Shown here: positions 10,034-20,893 of the stretch, piece after piece
How positions within the stretch are numbered: the first letter of the stretch is position 1
Layout of the letters: every line of letters starts with the position of its first letter
Assembly: GCA_947568835.1 (NCBI GenBank)
Contig: OX387608.1
Span: 11,632,001-11,696,000 of the forward strand
DNA from: Protonemura montana
Lineage: Eukaryota > Arthropoda > Insecta > Plecoptera > Nemouridae
Direction: 5' to 3'
DNA length: 64,000 bases
Made by a program: the position numbers and the translations under genes
Notes under the pieces: generated by a model
What the model saw: the letters and a program-made list of their open reading frames with translations, nothing else
Database searches by the model: none
What the model was told of the DNA's origin: nothing

Positions 10034-10380
10034 CACAGCGTTAATGGTAAACGTTCTGCTGAGCAAACTAGCCGGCAATACGTGGAACGGAGGGTGCCAC
10101 ACGATGGAGCTTGCGGTGGTCCTTTTTCAAAAACAAATACAAGTATATAATTACAACTAAAACTTTCGATAAATGTGTTTAAATTGTCGAAATTAGAATA
10201 ATAAAGGATATTTCAATGTAATTTAGTTCCAAATGCAAGTAATCTGCGAGAAATAACAAAGTTAAATTGAATTACTCTAAAGAGACGATGAATTTTCTAA
10301 TTTTAACAATTACTACCATTTACTTCAGTCTAGTACCTAGTCATTTGGCGGTCATTTTTCGCGAAGACCTAAGTCTGTAT
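10034..10380 (-). mobile_element. MITE-A copy, minus orientation
   Basis: Runs from CAGCGTTAATGGTAAACGTT and GCTGAGCAAACTAGCCGGC to GGCGGTCATTTTTCGCGAAG. The order is the reverse of plus-strand copies. Several small indels mark it as an old copy. Confidence 0.75.
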
Positions 10381-10974
10381 TAACCTATATAAAATCTATG
10401 ATATTTTCATGGTCTTTGTTCGCATTTCGAGGGAAGTATGCGTTTTTATAGCCGTGTCTGAAATAAAATAGAATATTATGTAAGCCAGGATTTATCGGGG
10501 CTGTATTACAATTTGCCAGACGCTGATAGTCGCTGCAATGTGAACAAATCCATACAGCGTTTACGATGTAAACCTAATGGTTGCGACTTGCGCATTTTTC
10601 ATTATTCACAACGTCGTCAAACCCAAAACTAGGTCACATTTGCAATTAGTAGGTTTTCTCTTTGTCGAGTTGTCAATACGGAATGACTCTGTGCGCTACA
10701 CTAGACTGCAACGCTTCGAGAGCATTGCTTCTATAGATCAATTTTGTTTCTACTACGTCTTTTCTTTTCATCAGTTTCTTAAACAAATGTGGAATATCAA
10801 AGGAAATCGGCATCGAATCTTGCGAACCTCATTGACCTGAATACAGGATTTTGTTTTGACACATTACGATCTGAAAAATACATCGTTTAGGGACGCAATC
10901 AAATTTATTGTTATTTCATTATTATGTAGTTTACTGAATCTACTCAAAAATGTGTACCTAATTCGGAAAATCTA

Positions 10975-11328
10975 ACCGTGTCGAACCCTAATCGAGAACG
11001 CCGGTTCTCGTGAGATCACCGAAGTTAAACAACACTTCACTGAGTCGGGTATTGGATTGGTGATCATCATACATACAATTCCAGTTCTGTTTAAGTAAGA
11101 GGTTGGAGGGATGAAAGTTAAAATAGCAACTTCATTCACCTTGCTTATCAACCTCTCGACAGCATAGATTTGTGGAAGAATCTTGTAGAGTGGAGCAGTA
11201 CTGTCCTTTGGCCGGCACAGGATTTTCCCTCCTCCATATTATACTAGGCTAGATTTATCACCATCCACTTATTCACCGACGCCATTAGAAGAGTGCGTAG
11301 TTAACCCCACTAATAAAACAATCAATCT
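10975..11328 (+). mobile_element. 5S-derived SINE, diverged copy
   Basis: Contains GCCGGTTCTCGTGAGATCAC, GAAGTTAAACAAC, GGTATTGGATTGGTGATC, the AGCATAGATTTGTGG body, the ATTCACCGACGCCATTAG block and an AATCAATC-type end. There is an internal deletion in the middle of the body. Confidence 0.8.
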
Positions 11329-12618
11329 GTATTCAACCGGAGTTAGGTTCACATTTTTAATCTAGTAATAGTGTTCATAGTGATAAAATACTCCGCCCAT
11401 TACGACCTTTCGCAATTTAAATAAGATTTCACAAGAATGTATATATTTAATAAAAATCTCAGTGCTGATTAAAATTTTACTCGGGCCCCATTAAAAGGAT
11501 TAAATTGCCACTCATTGAGAAACCTTCAGTTCGCAAGGTATTTAGGAAAGAGAATAAAGGGAGGAAGAGAAAAGCCGGCTTAAAATGGAGGAGCAAAAAA
11601 AGGAAAGGATCCGAGAATTTGGAACGCGCTTGACGAATGCTGACGACGTCAACAAAATTGCCTCTCGTTGAAAATAATTTGCGAGGCTTTGTGACTTGTA
11701 TTTTTGTACATTTCTTGCCTCAATCATGTTTTATAAGAACCGCCAATTTCAGAGCGACCTAGACCTATTTTTGCGAGTTTGTCCAGGAGAATTAGCTGTT
11801 TTGCAGGTTAAAAAAAATTTGTAAAGAGATGAATTTTGCAGGAGATCTGCAGGACATCTTCCTGAACATTGGCACAAAAGTTTATAAAAATCAATCCATG
11901 GCATCGTTGTTTTTAACCACTATTTAGGGGTGGTGTTTAGTAAAAACACAATTATTAACAAATCTACGGAAGATATTAAAAAAAGTTATAGACGGGAATG
12001 TTGTTGTTCACTGCCAATATTTCCAATAAGAGCTATTGAAGCAAAATGCATAAATTGGTTCTTCTAATAAAACACATATTTTACATAGCTACGTTGAAAA
12101 CCAAGTTCCTATCATAATTATTGGTGAAAAAAAATGTGTGTACATTTTCGGTTAGATTTTATTTCATAGCCTGTAAAAACATGAACCTGTATTTTTTTAT
12201 AGGTTACATTAACATCGTCTGGTTCATAAAACAGTACGTTCAAAAAATATTAAAGTCCCGAGCGAGTAGGATTTTTTTAATTTCTTTAAATTAATTTATT
12301 TGTCCATATATTAACTGTTTATACAATATAAGACCTATCACAAACCCTCGCGTCAGCTGCTATTTTCAGTTCCCACATCATAATTAATTTGATAGATTTA
12401 ATAAAGATAATTATAAATACTGTTTCGTCTCTTTTTCTGAACATACTTAGGCTTTATTTGTTCCCTGCTTCTGTGATCTCTTAGACTCAATCAAGTTACA
12501 TTTTAATAAAACCCAGCCTAGTGATGGTCCGAACTCAATCAGTCCATCAGCTCACTCAATGAAGCTACCAACTCACAGCTAAAATTTCAGTTATGATTTT
12601 AGAGGCTGTATTTCAATG

Positions 12619-13099
12619 AATTTGATTGCTTTGTGGTGTTTACCGACACATTGTTTTGATAACGGTCCATGTGACACCAGTCTAATGCCACCGGTGAATG
12701 AGTGCATGATGATGAGGATGAGGATGATGATGAACCTAAGTTAATTGACAAGGTGTGTTATAGTGTAAATGAGCTTTTCAGCAGTCTCTAATAATTTTAT
12801 TTGTTTATTTGTCATTTCTACATGGATTGTGATACCTACATCATTACAAATGTTATGTTTGTGTTATTTTTAATTTCTTTTCGATTCTTAGACTTTTCGA
12901 TTTTAAGACAAAATGCTCTGACGGGCACGATTGTATTTATTTTTATTATAATAATTGAAACTGATGCAGCTCTCAATATGTCTGTACGCCAGCATTCTTA
13001 TGTAATTTTCTTAAAGACAATAAAATTATCTATCTATCTAAGTTAGCCTAGAAGAGAGGAGGAGAAACACGGTACCGGCACGTAGAGGCTCTCCTGGCA
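12619..13099 (-). mobile_element. 5S-derived SINE 3' part, split by a LINE insertion
   Basis: The reverse complement of the SINE 3' end lies at 12619-12743 (the GATGATGATGAACCTAA stretch ends it) and resumes at 13046 with GCCTAGAAGAGAGGAGG. The 5S part is missing. The element is cut by the LINE tail at 12744-13037 and then abuts a family B copy. Confidence 0.75.
12744..13037 (+). mobile_element. LINE 3' end inserted in a SINE
   Basis: An insert of about 294 bp that ends AATAAAATTATCTATCTATC, a typical non-LTR retrotransposon tail with a tandem TATC repeat. The flanks repeat CTAAGTTA (12736-12743 and 13038-13045), fitting a short target-site duplication, although the CTA could belong to the tail. 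Only untranslated sequence is present, so the clade is unknown. Confidence 0.65.
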
Positions 13100-13318
13100 A
13101 AAATGTTTATTATATTTGCAAAATAATTCTCAAGAATGTTATAATGGGTAGAAAAATTCTTATAAAAGGTAAAAAAACTAAACATCTTGACACGATATAA
13201 GCTTTAGAGCAAAAGGAAAATGGTGGACATCAGCGTAGATGATTTGTAGCGGTTTTTGTCACATGTCAACCCAAAACAACCGGTGGTGGCTGGGAAAGTA
13301 TGTTCTCTCATGAGTGCT
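13100..13318 (-). mobile_element. Family B element, body only
   Basis: Shares GCAAAATAATTCTCAAG, GCAAAAGGAAAATGG and the CCGGTGG...TATGTTCTCTC end with other copies in minus orientation. The 55-bp repeats are absent. Confidence 0.7.
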
Positions 13319-13559
13319 TAGAAATAACGTCTGCCGAAATCCCTATGGTATTGCCCCCTTGATTGACAGCCTCCAAGAGTATTGACGAGCAGAAAATGCA
13401 ATTTATTTGCTTCCACTCCCCTTCTATCAGTTAACAATGCAACTCTGATGATCGTCTTCTCCTAATAACTTTCAAGTATCATCTCCACTCAGCAATCAAG
13501 AAGATTGGAATTAATTCATTTGTTGCGCCACTTTGCATGGAAACTTTCTGATAATTCCA

Positions 13560-13660
13560 TCTCTCTCTCGGCGTCGGATTTTCAACGCCCCGCGGGCATA
13601 GAACGAGTCATTTGCGGCAAAGCTGCCGAGCGACCGGCCGGGTGCGCGAAACTTTTTTAG
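13560..13660. other. GC-rich, CpG-rich patch in intron 1
   Basis: A short block with CCCCGCGGGC and CCGAGCGACCGGCCGG stands out from AT-rich neighbours and does not match the repeat families seen here. It could be regulatory. There is no coding signal. Confidence 0.3.
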
Positions 13661-13954
13661 GCAGTTTTACTTTTTAATCAATTTCCAGAATCTCAGACTT
13701 CATGTGTCTGGGGTTGGTATTCTGAATTTTTTACACGATTTTCTTGCTAAAATTATTTACCAAAGTATGCTGCACCAAACATTTTTACTCGTTTTAGCAA
13801 AGTTTATGTTTAAGCCAAGACCAATGAACGTAAAGGTATAGAGAATATGTTTTAAAGTCGCCATTATAATAGTAAATACAGCAATTAAATAAGTCCAATA
13901 TTAAATATATCAACATTCGAATCCAAAACTATTTTATCCTTCTACCATAGAACG

Positions 13955-14335
13955 CTATAAGTTCGACTTACTTCGCGAAAAATGGCCGCCAAATGGACCA
14001 CCAAAAATGGAGAATGATACTAGAGTCACCATTGTTTCGAGCTAGTTAGGAAATTAAATTTGGTTAATTCTCGCAGATTACCCGCAATTGAGACTGGTTT
14101 ACGCTCAATTAATCTTTAATAATTATAACCGTAACAATTAATGTACATTTATCAATATTTTGAGGCTTTTTTATTAAATTTTAGAGGTTTTTTTAAAAAG
14201 GACGGCTGCAAGTGCCATCGGGTGGGACCTATCGTCACCAGGTTTTGCCGGCTCGTTTGCTCAGCAGAAAGTTTAACTTTAACGCTGGCCCTTTGACTAT
14301 ACATACAAACTCAATGCATTTATCAAGCATCTAAC
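13955..14335 (+). mobile_element. MITE-A copy
   Basis: From TTCGCGAAAAATGGCCGCC to CTCAGCAGAAAGTTTAACTT and ACTATACATACAAACTCAATG. The central CTCGCAGATTACCCGC and GACTGGTTTACGCTCAATTA blocks are intact. Confidence 0.8.
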
Positions 14336-16089
14336 AGTGGGGCCTTTGTCATAAATATTTTAAATTTTCTACAAAAGATCATTAATTTTTTCATTGCAAA
14401 TTGTTGTGAGATAGTGGCTCTAAATTTGGAACGTTTTAAACCATCTTAATCACCAATGTAAACTAATAAATTAATTGAGGTATGCTTAAAAAAAAAGCGC
14501 AAGCATAAATAAAGTAGATTATTGCTAACTAGAATGCAATTCATTTTAATTTCAGGGTTTGTCTAAAAAACCTTAATGAAGCTGTGACCAACAGTGGGGA
14601 GAGAAATCGAGCAAAAAAGACATCACCTTCACATTAGCGTTCGCAAACATGCATAATTTATGGATGAATAGAAACCTTCTTCATCACGATATATACACGT
14701 TCAACTTCGACATTCAATACACGCCATGATGACTGAATAATAACTGAATATTCGTTTGAAATATTTCATGTGTACTCAGTTCGATTGCTGTCTGCCTCCC
14801 CTTCAAAAACCCACCCGCTCTAAAAACCGGCGATGGCGTACGGGCTACCATGCAATTTACGCGCCCATCAAATTTTGCCCGCCCGTGAAAATTATTGCTT
14901 GGTCATGCATCGTTCACTCGGCTAACACAATATACGATAGCCCGCATTTTATACACCGCCACTAGCACACGTCCATAAAGCACTGTCGATATCTTGATAA
15001 AGAAAATAGAACGTGTTCCCTATCCGCTTTTGAATAGACCATTCAAGGAGATTATTTTCAAGGTCAACGTTCAAAAATCCGTTCCATTTTTAGCTTTTTA
15101 AAGATATACCGTTATATCAGCTAGGTTCAAGGACAAAGTGCTCATTTAGGTTTTTAATCTAGTTTTTTAGTTTCATGTTTTGACAGATTTACATTTTATT
15201 CCCCTTCTTCTGATTGAGCAAACATATTTTTAATAGTTACCTATTACCTTACAGTAACCGTTCTGTTTCTAGATTGAATTAACAATTAATATGCTTTATT
15301 CTGTTTTACTTGAAATCCATATTTCTTGTGAAAAACCTGGGCGGCAAGGTACCGTGACTACAGTATTCTTTTAAATTCTAACTCCTTTTAAGCCCTGCGT
15401 TTATAAAGCCGAGATTCTTACCATATTACCACCACCCGGCTTAGAGAAATTTGAGTAATCAAGCGAATGGGAATCCATCTCCGTTTTCATTTCCCGCCTT
15501 GGTATGGTACGTCCTAAAAAAGTTTCAAGTGACAATTCTGAGCTTTGATTCTGAGGGTCTTTGTTTGATTCATAATTATCTTGTTAGGTGTCAACATTTC
15601 AACCAGACTAGTATTGACCATTTACGCATCTCTCCTTCCACCCTACCCTCTCCTATCTTCCTACTTCTCTTCTCCTACTTCTCTCCTACCCTCTCTCCTT
15701 TCCATCAAGTAAACACCATAAATAGAATTTCAATTAAACACAATACATTCAACAACGAAGCCCAATCAATCGATCCTAACAAGTTTTAGAGGTAAACATT
15801 GAAGTCTACAAATGCGTGTACAAAGGCCTAGTATCAGAAACACCAGTGTTTCTAGAATTCACTATAAACCAATTAGAATTTATGGGAAACCATTTGAATC
15901 CTGACTGCATCAAGAATTAGCACTGCACTAATCAACCTCCCCTGTTACAACCAAACCACATGGTTTAAGTGCACACCATTACCCTGAACTGGTCATAATG
16001 TTTACGAGGACCTCTCAGGTGACCTAATTTCCAACATCTGATACTGACAGTCAAATTGACGAGACGAGCTGTGTTCCTCTGATTTGATC

Positions 16090-16310
16090 ATCCAGACTTC
16101 AGCGTTCACCGTGTTCATAAATCCAATTAAAATACAAACATGCAGATATCGAGGATTTAATTAACGTAACCACAAATCGGAATTAGCTAGAGTGCAGTGT
16201 CTGCTCGGCGTAGGGAATTATTCATGCAAATTATGGCTGAACGAGGGGATGAATTCGATCGATTATGCGGTTGACTGATTTTGTGATGATATTATTAGGA
16301 AAGACGGTGA
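16090..16310. promoter_or_regulatory. Candidate enhancer: POU octamer and homeodomain motifs
   Basis: No repeat family matches. The stretch holds a perfect octamer ATGCAAAT (16224-16231), plus CCAATTAAAA and TTTAATTAAC motifs. Such clustering fits a developmental or neural enhancer, and vertebrate Fbxl16 is mainly neural. This is inference: motifs of this length also arise by chance in AT-rich DNA. Confidence 0.3.
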
Positions 16311-16365
16311 CAACAATCTATGGGTTATTGATAAGTACGTGAATGTTTCTATTCACGTACCCGTG

Positions 16366-16393
16366 CTATCACAGCGCTAATGTTAAACTTTCT
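16366..16393 (+). repeat. Isolated MITE-A terminal repeat
   Basis: CAGCGCTAATGTTAAACTTT matches the terminal inverted repeat of MITE-A without the internal body. It is a solo end or a deletion remnant. Confidence 0.5.
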
Positions 16394-17036
16394 TATATTA
16401 AAATGACCTCAGAAGAGAGTAAATAAATTTATTTAAAAATCGACAGCTATCCAAATATATGGTTCACCATTAAGGTCTGGCTTACTGATCTATATTTTCT
16501 TACTATTTGTTATTAATAATATTTATGATACTGGTTATGGTAATTCTGAAGTGTTGTTGTACAAATGGTTGTGTAAGATGCAAATTGACTACTCTAGCGA
16601 TGAAAATGGGGGATGCTAATAGGTGGAGTCACCGTTGTTTTGAGCGTTAATAAGCTCCGTTTCCTTATTTGATTGATTATTTAACGATTTTACCGATTTT
16701 GATTAAAAAACGGCCAGGGATAAGTTCGTTGAAATAAGGCAGTGGTTAGGTCGGTGAGCATTAACAACAAACTGGATGAATTTTCTTAGGCAAAGTGAAA
16801 CTGACGCTTTCCCTACACTCATCAATTACAACTTGATAAGTGAAGGTGAAGGACATAATTTGATAACAGTTTGAAACTATCAAAGGTAACTGAAACTCAA
16901 AACCAAGCGAGAATACCTTCACCGACAGTCCATTATAATGAAAATAATAATAATTGTAATAACAAACTTTAAACTAACTAGTTAGTAGGATAACTAATAA
17001 CTAATAAACAACTAGTAGGATTTCATTTTCACAACA

Positions 17037-17092
17037 GATAAGCAACGCTCCGCTGGGTCAGGTATTTGATGGGTGACCATCATTCACAGTGG
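17037..17092 (+). mobile_element. 5S-derived SINE fragment
   Basis: Only the promoter-like core remains (GATAAGCAACGCTCCGCTGG, then GGTATTTGATGGGTGACC). It is cut off by the next element at about 17087. Confidence 0.65.
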
Positions 17093-17165
17093 CGTAACTA
17101 AGTATTCCTGAAACTGGGAGCAAGTTTTCGTTGGGCCCCCCTACCCCCTCTCCACCACAAAGGAA
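17087..17165 (+). mobile_element. hAT-like terminal fragment
   Basis: CAGTGGCGTAACTAAGTA followed by GGGCCCCCCTACCCCC resembles the widespread hAT-type terminus that begins CAGTGGCGTAACTA. The other end is not found nearby. Confidence 0.45.
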
Positions 17166-17200
17166 GGGGTCTAAAAAAAATAACTGTTCTAATGTTTGTG

Positions 17201-17254
17201 GCGGCCATTTTTCGCGAAGACGGCTAAAATTAGTGCTAGGATTGAACGCCAGTA
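17201..17254 (-). mobile_element. MITE-A end fragment
   Basis: GGCGGCCATTTTTCGCGAAG followed by an ATTAGTGCTAGGATTG end, matching the left end of MITE-A in reverse. Confidence 0.6.
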
Positions 17255-18062
17255 GCCAAAAACCATGCCTATATTATGTAAGAGAGGAATTTGAATTCGA
17301 AGGGCTGATATAAATTGTTTTGTTCCTTGGTACAGATGATCTCTAACGGAATTTGCCAGGTAAAATAAAATAGTTTATTGTGATGTACGTGTACTTCAAG
17401 GTAATGTACGAACCTAGCATTTCCTTCTAATACCAATACATACCAAGCATGCTTGGCAAATAGAACAAACCGAACAAAGACATGGAGAGAGAGAGAGAGA
17501 GAGAGATTTCCAACAAAATCAGACCAAATTCCGTCTGATAAGCAAGAATAGAACACAGAGAGTCGTATCATTGGGTTTATAAACCTGTAATCCCAATGGT
17601 TGTATGTATGAACGAGCTTTTTTCGTATTCTGATAAAATAAGGCACCTGTGAGTAAGGTAGCTTAATTGTGACCATTCAAAACACGTGGCTCTTGAAATG
17701 ATCTTCTAACAAAAGGTTGCAGGCTTAGAAGGCTCTGAGTGTTAGAATTTTTAACTGTTATTCCACTTTTGGAGGAGCCGAGGTAATTACGGAATCAAAA
17801 TATTAAATACCGTCAAATCTGAATATTCATTATAACATCAGGGGGCAGATAATTTTTCAATCTTTTAAAGCCATTCAAAACCACATGGAAGATACATGCC
17901 CACCATTACGACACCTGAACAGAACTTTATTAGTGGCACCGGCCGCAATCGCATGAAGATCGGATTCGATTCCTCGAATTTAAACAAATCTTAGCAAATT
18001 GTTTGCTAGCAAAGATAAAATTTGCAAACACGTTTCATAAAGTTCTACCGCCTATAAGTAAA

Positions 18063-18425
18063 GTCAGAGAATCAGCGTTAATTTTCAACTTTCTTCTGAG
18101 CAAACGAGCCGGCAACGCGTGGTAACGTAAGGCGATACCCGATGGCGCTTGCGGCCTTTTTAAGAAATCTCTACAATTAAATAATTACGACTAAAAGTAT
18201 TGATACATGTAAATCAACAGTTAAGATAAGCTTTAACATAGATGAATTGAGCTGAAACCAGTCTCAAATACGAGGAATCGGCGTGAAATAACAAATTTAA
18301 ATTTCTTATCACTCGATTCACGAACGGTGACTCCACCTAGAAGCATCTTTCAGTTTTGTCGGTAAAGTAGTGATATGGCGGCTATTTTTTTGCGAAGACA
18401 TTTCAGCATTAGCGTTTTGATGGTA
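18063..18425 (-). mobile_element. MITE-A copy, minus orientation
   Basis: From CAGCGTTAATTTTCAACTTT and GAGCAAACGAGCCGGCAACG to GCGAAGACATTTCAGCATTA. Both terminal inverted repeats are recognisable. Confidence 0.8.
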
Positions 18426-18789
18426 CGGCACTACAAATATTTGGCTGGGCAACTGTATTGCAAGCGTTCGAAGCATTTCCATAGCCTTGATGCTGGTGGC
18501 CTTGACCTCGCATCGAAATTCAGCTGGTCGTAACGCTGTTTCATAGATGTCAGACTGTTCGTGTATGAGGGTAATTTTTCAAATCACAATTCGAGCATTT
18601 TCTTTGTTCGAGTCGTCTCCTTAGCATTTACGCTCCTATCTATTACGCAGCTCTTCTTAATGGAATCTAGAATAATGGGAGCTGGGTGTAACGGCTAAAT
18701 GGTCAAGCACGCAAGAGAATCATATTTCTCTTTAGGACTAAAACTCACAGTAACATAACTTATTCGACAACTCTAACTCATGCTGCCGA

Positions 18790-19132
18790 AACCACCACAG
18801 TCTTGCCCGTGAGAAAATTAACATCAGCACAGGATCTGCCTCACAGCACTAGCTGCTACCAACTCATATACTTATGTCATTTCGGTTTTCATTACAGCGG
18901 TGGGATTTCAAAATACTCGTTATATCTTCAAAATAATTCCCAAGATTCTTATAATTGGTAGAAACATACTCATAATAGCTCGAAAATCAAAACATCTTGG
19001 CATGACAAAAGCTTGAGAACAATGGGAAAATGGCCGACGTTAGCGGAGTGTTTTTAAAAATGACAGTTGGCCCGCATGTCAACCCAAAACGACCGGTGGC
19101 GCCTCTGCTGGAAAATTCTCGCTAGACAGACA
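18790..19132 (-). mobile_element. Family B element with a decayed 55-bp unit
   Basis: One degenerate unit (GTCTTGCCCGTGAG) is followed by the body: CAAAATAATTCCCAAG, GGCATGACAAAAGC, CGACCGGTGGCGCCTCTG. The distal end is eroded. Confidence 0.75.
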
Positions 19133-19861
19133 GAGTTTGAAATCTATGACAGCAAAAATGAATCATTGCTGTCTATTGCAAATTGTAATTCGTTTAATGA
19201 TAACATTGAGTAGAGAGAGGATTTTACGATAGCTATATTTTCAACAGATCACAGAAAAATATCACAGGACGTACAAAATGAGTAATTTCAGATCGCTAGT
19301 CACAAAAGAGTTATCAGAATTAAAAACAAATAGGCAAATGAATCCAACTAGCGCCATATTTACACTGAGTCAACGTTAAGGCCGCGGATGGAGGTATGGT
19401 ACAAGCACCTAATAACCAATTTAAAAGATAGTAATTGTAGAAAGACAGAGATCAGGTTTTGAAGGAAAGGTTATTATAACCATTAATGCATATATCAGTA
19501 GCGTTTTGCTTCTAGTTTACACGTGAAATACAAAAATATTGTAAAACTACATCAAACGATTAAAGAATTCATTATTACCAAATACGATGGCTACCGATAG
19601 CCAAGTTCAGCAACCCAGTTGCATTTATTGTTAAATAAACTAGTTTCTCAAATCTAAATACATGTTATTTGAGGAATTGTCAATTTTATCCTCCAAAGAT
19701 CCTACAACGCCCCACCGAATATTGTTGCTTCAGAAGACTACATGCTGCAATCCTAGTAGTATACCTATGCAACTTTTAGTTTCTAAATACATATTATTGG
19801 ATGAATTGGCAAAATCCTACCCAAAATTCTTCATTTCAATGACCACATCCTTCATTTTCAG

Positions 19862-20153
19862 GCGTTATTCGAGCTCGAGCTCGCCGGCTGCAACGAAGTT
19901 ACCGAAGCCGGTCTCTGGGCCTGTCTGACCCCTCGAATAGTATCGTTGACGTTGACGGATTGCATCAACGTCGCTGACGAGGCGGTCGGAGCAGTCGCAC
20001 AGCTGTTACCCTCGCTCTACGAGTTTTCCCTGCAGGCGTACCACGTGACCGATACGGCGCTTGGGTACTTCTCGCCGAAACAGAGCAACTCGCTGAGCAT
20101 ACTAAGACTGCAGTCCTGTTGGGAACTGACCAATCATGGAGTCGTCAACATTG
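19862..20153 (+). CDS. Fbxl16: F-box/LRR-repeat protein 16, coding exon 2
   Basis: Encodes residues 240-336 and the first base of codon 337. Acceptor CATTTTCAG, donor GTGAGTT. The protein reads [20 protein letters not shown], then [30 protein letters not shown] and [13 protein letters not shown]: successive cysteine-containing leucine-rich repeats of the FBXL class, with C.E.T. and D.I.VAD turns. Together with the exon 3 pattern it matches FBXL16 specifically rather than other FBXL proteins. GC content and codon use are clearly higher than in the flanking intron. Confidence 0.95.
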
Positions 20154-20344
20154 GTGAGTTTGAAAGCATTTTTTACATTATGGTTCTTAGACTCATGTCT
20201 ACTTATAACATAAGGACAAGTAAATAACAAATTATAAACGAGGTTTTAATCAGCATTCAAAAAACCTGTATTTTTTTCGATTTATGTCTATGTTTTGAAA
20301 TCTTGCTTGCAAATTGCAATGCGCAAAGCATTTTATTATTAGGA

Positions 20345-20478
20345 ACACTTAGTTATAACCCCTCAAAAATTGGTGCCCGTATTGGTTAGAGCAACACCCG
20401 CGCCAGATGGAGATCGGCGTTCGATTCCCCGTTTGGCACCAATTTTTTAGAGGTTTTTAGTGTTCTTTATATCATAAA
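20345..20478 (+). mobile_element. TIR/fold-back element with a tRNA-like core
   Basis: A tRNA-like sequence (20371-20441) has an acceptor stem TGGTGCC/GGCACCA with 7 pairs, box A (TATTGGTTAGAGC), box B (GTTCGATTCC) and a T arm with one mismatch. It sits between inverted flanks: GGAACACTTAG...CCTCAAAAATT on the left and AATTTTTTAGAGG...AGTGTTCT on the right. The same core with longer arms recurs at 56.5-56.8 kb. Confidence 0.65.
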
Positions 20479-20518
20479 ATTTCCATATTTATTTTTTATT
20501 CGTTATTATTAAATATTA

Positions 20519-20893
20519 AACTGAACGGTTTGGCGTGTTGGAAACGCCGCTTCTCGAGAGATCACCGAAGTTAAGCAACACTGCGCTGGGTCAGGTATTG
20601 GATGGGTGTCCATCATACACATGACCAGTTCTGTTCGGGAGAGAGGTTGCAGGGATGAAAGTTAGTACAGAGACTTCTTTCGCCTTGCCTTTCAATCTCT
20701 CGACAGCATGGATTTGTGGAGGAATCCTGTTATTCGAGTTGTACCGTCGTTTGAAAAGGATGACGCCAGGTTTTCCTTCCTCCCTTCTAAGAAAGGTTAG
20801 GTTCATCATGATCCCTCTCAATTACCGACGCCATTAAACCAGTGCCACAAGACCAGTTGCGTCGTTAAGCCTCAAAATTCAATAAGTCATTTA
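20519..20893 (+). mobile_element. 5S-derived SINE
   Basis: Nearly full length: GAACGGTTTGGCGTGTTGG, CCGAAGTTAAGCAACACTGC, GGTATTGGATGGGTGTCC, the body hairpin region (with an internal deletion) and the 3' block ACCGACGCCATTAAACCAG. Confidence 0.85.

Larger units (their letters stand above)
5460..19861 (+). other. Fbxl16: Fbxl16 intron 1 (14.4 kb), GC-AG donor
   Basis: Opens GCAGGTTAC and ends CATTTTCAG. Contents in order: a triple 114-bp tandem repeat, a family B copy, MITE-A with a nested SINE, a tRNA-like sequence, MITE-A, SINE, a SINE split by a LINE tail, family B, MITE-A, mostly unique AT-rich DNA with a candidate regulatory stretch at 16.1 kb, SINE and hAT-like fragments, MITE-A and family B. 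Stretches 6230-7960, 11330-12615, 14340-16080, 17260-18060 and 19140-19860 show nothing I can name beyond simple sequence: a C-tract at 7561-7573 and a GA-tract at 17487-17506. Confidence 0.8.

Noticed and set aside
20371-20441. Functional tRNA gene
   Set aside because: Two unpaired bases before the 3' acceptor strand, a T-stem mismatch, and inverted flanks shared with another degenerate copy.
20519-20640. Possible 5S rRNA gene
   Set aside because: Only the internal part resembles 5S, the ends do not pair as in 5S rRNA, and the sequence continues into the SINE body shared by many copies.
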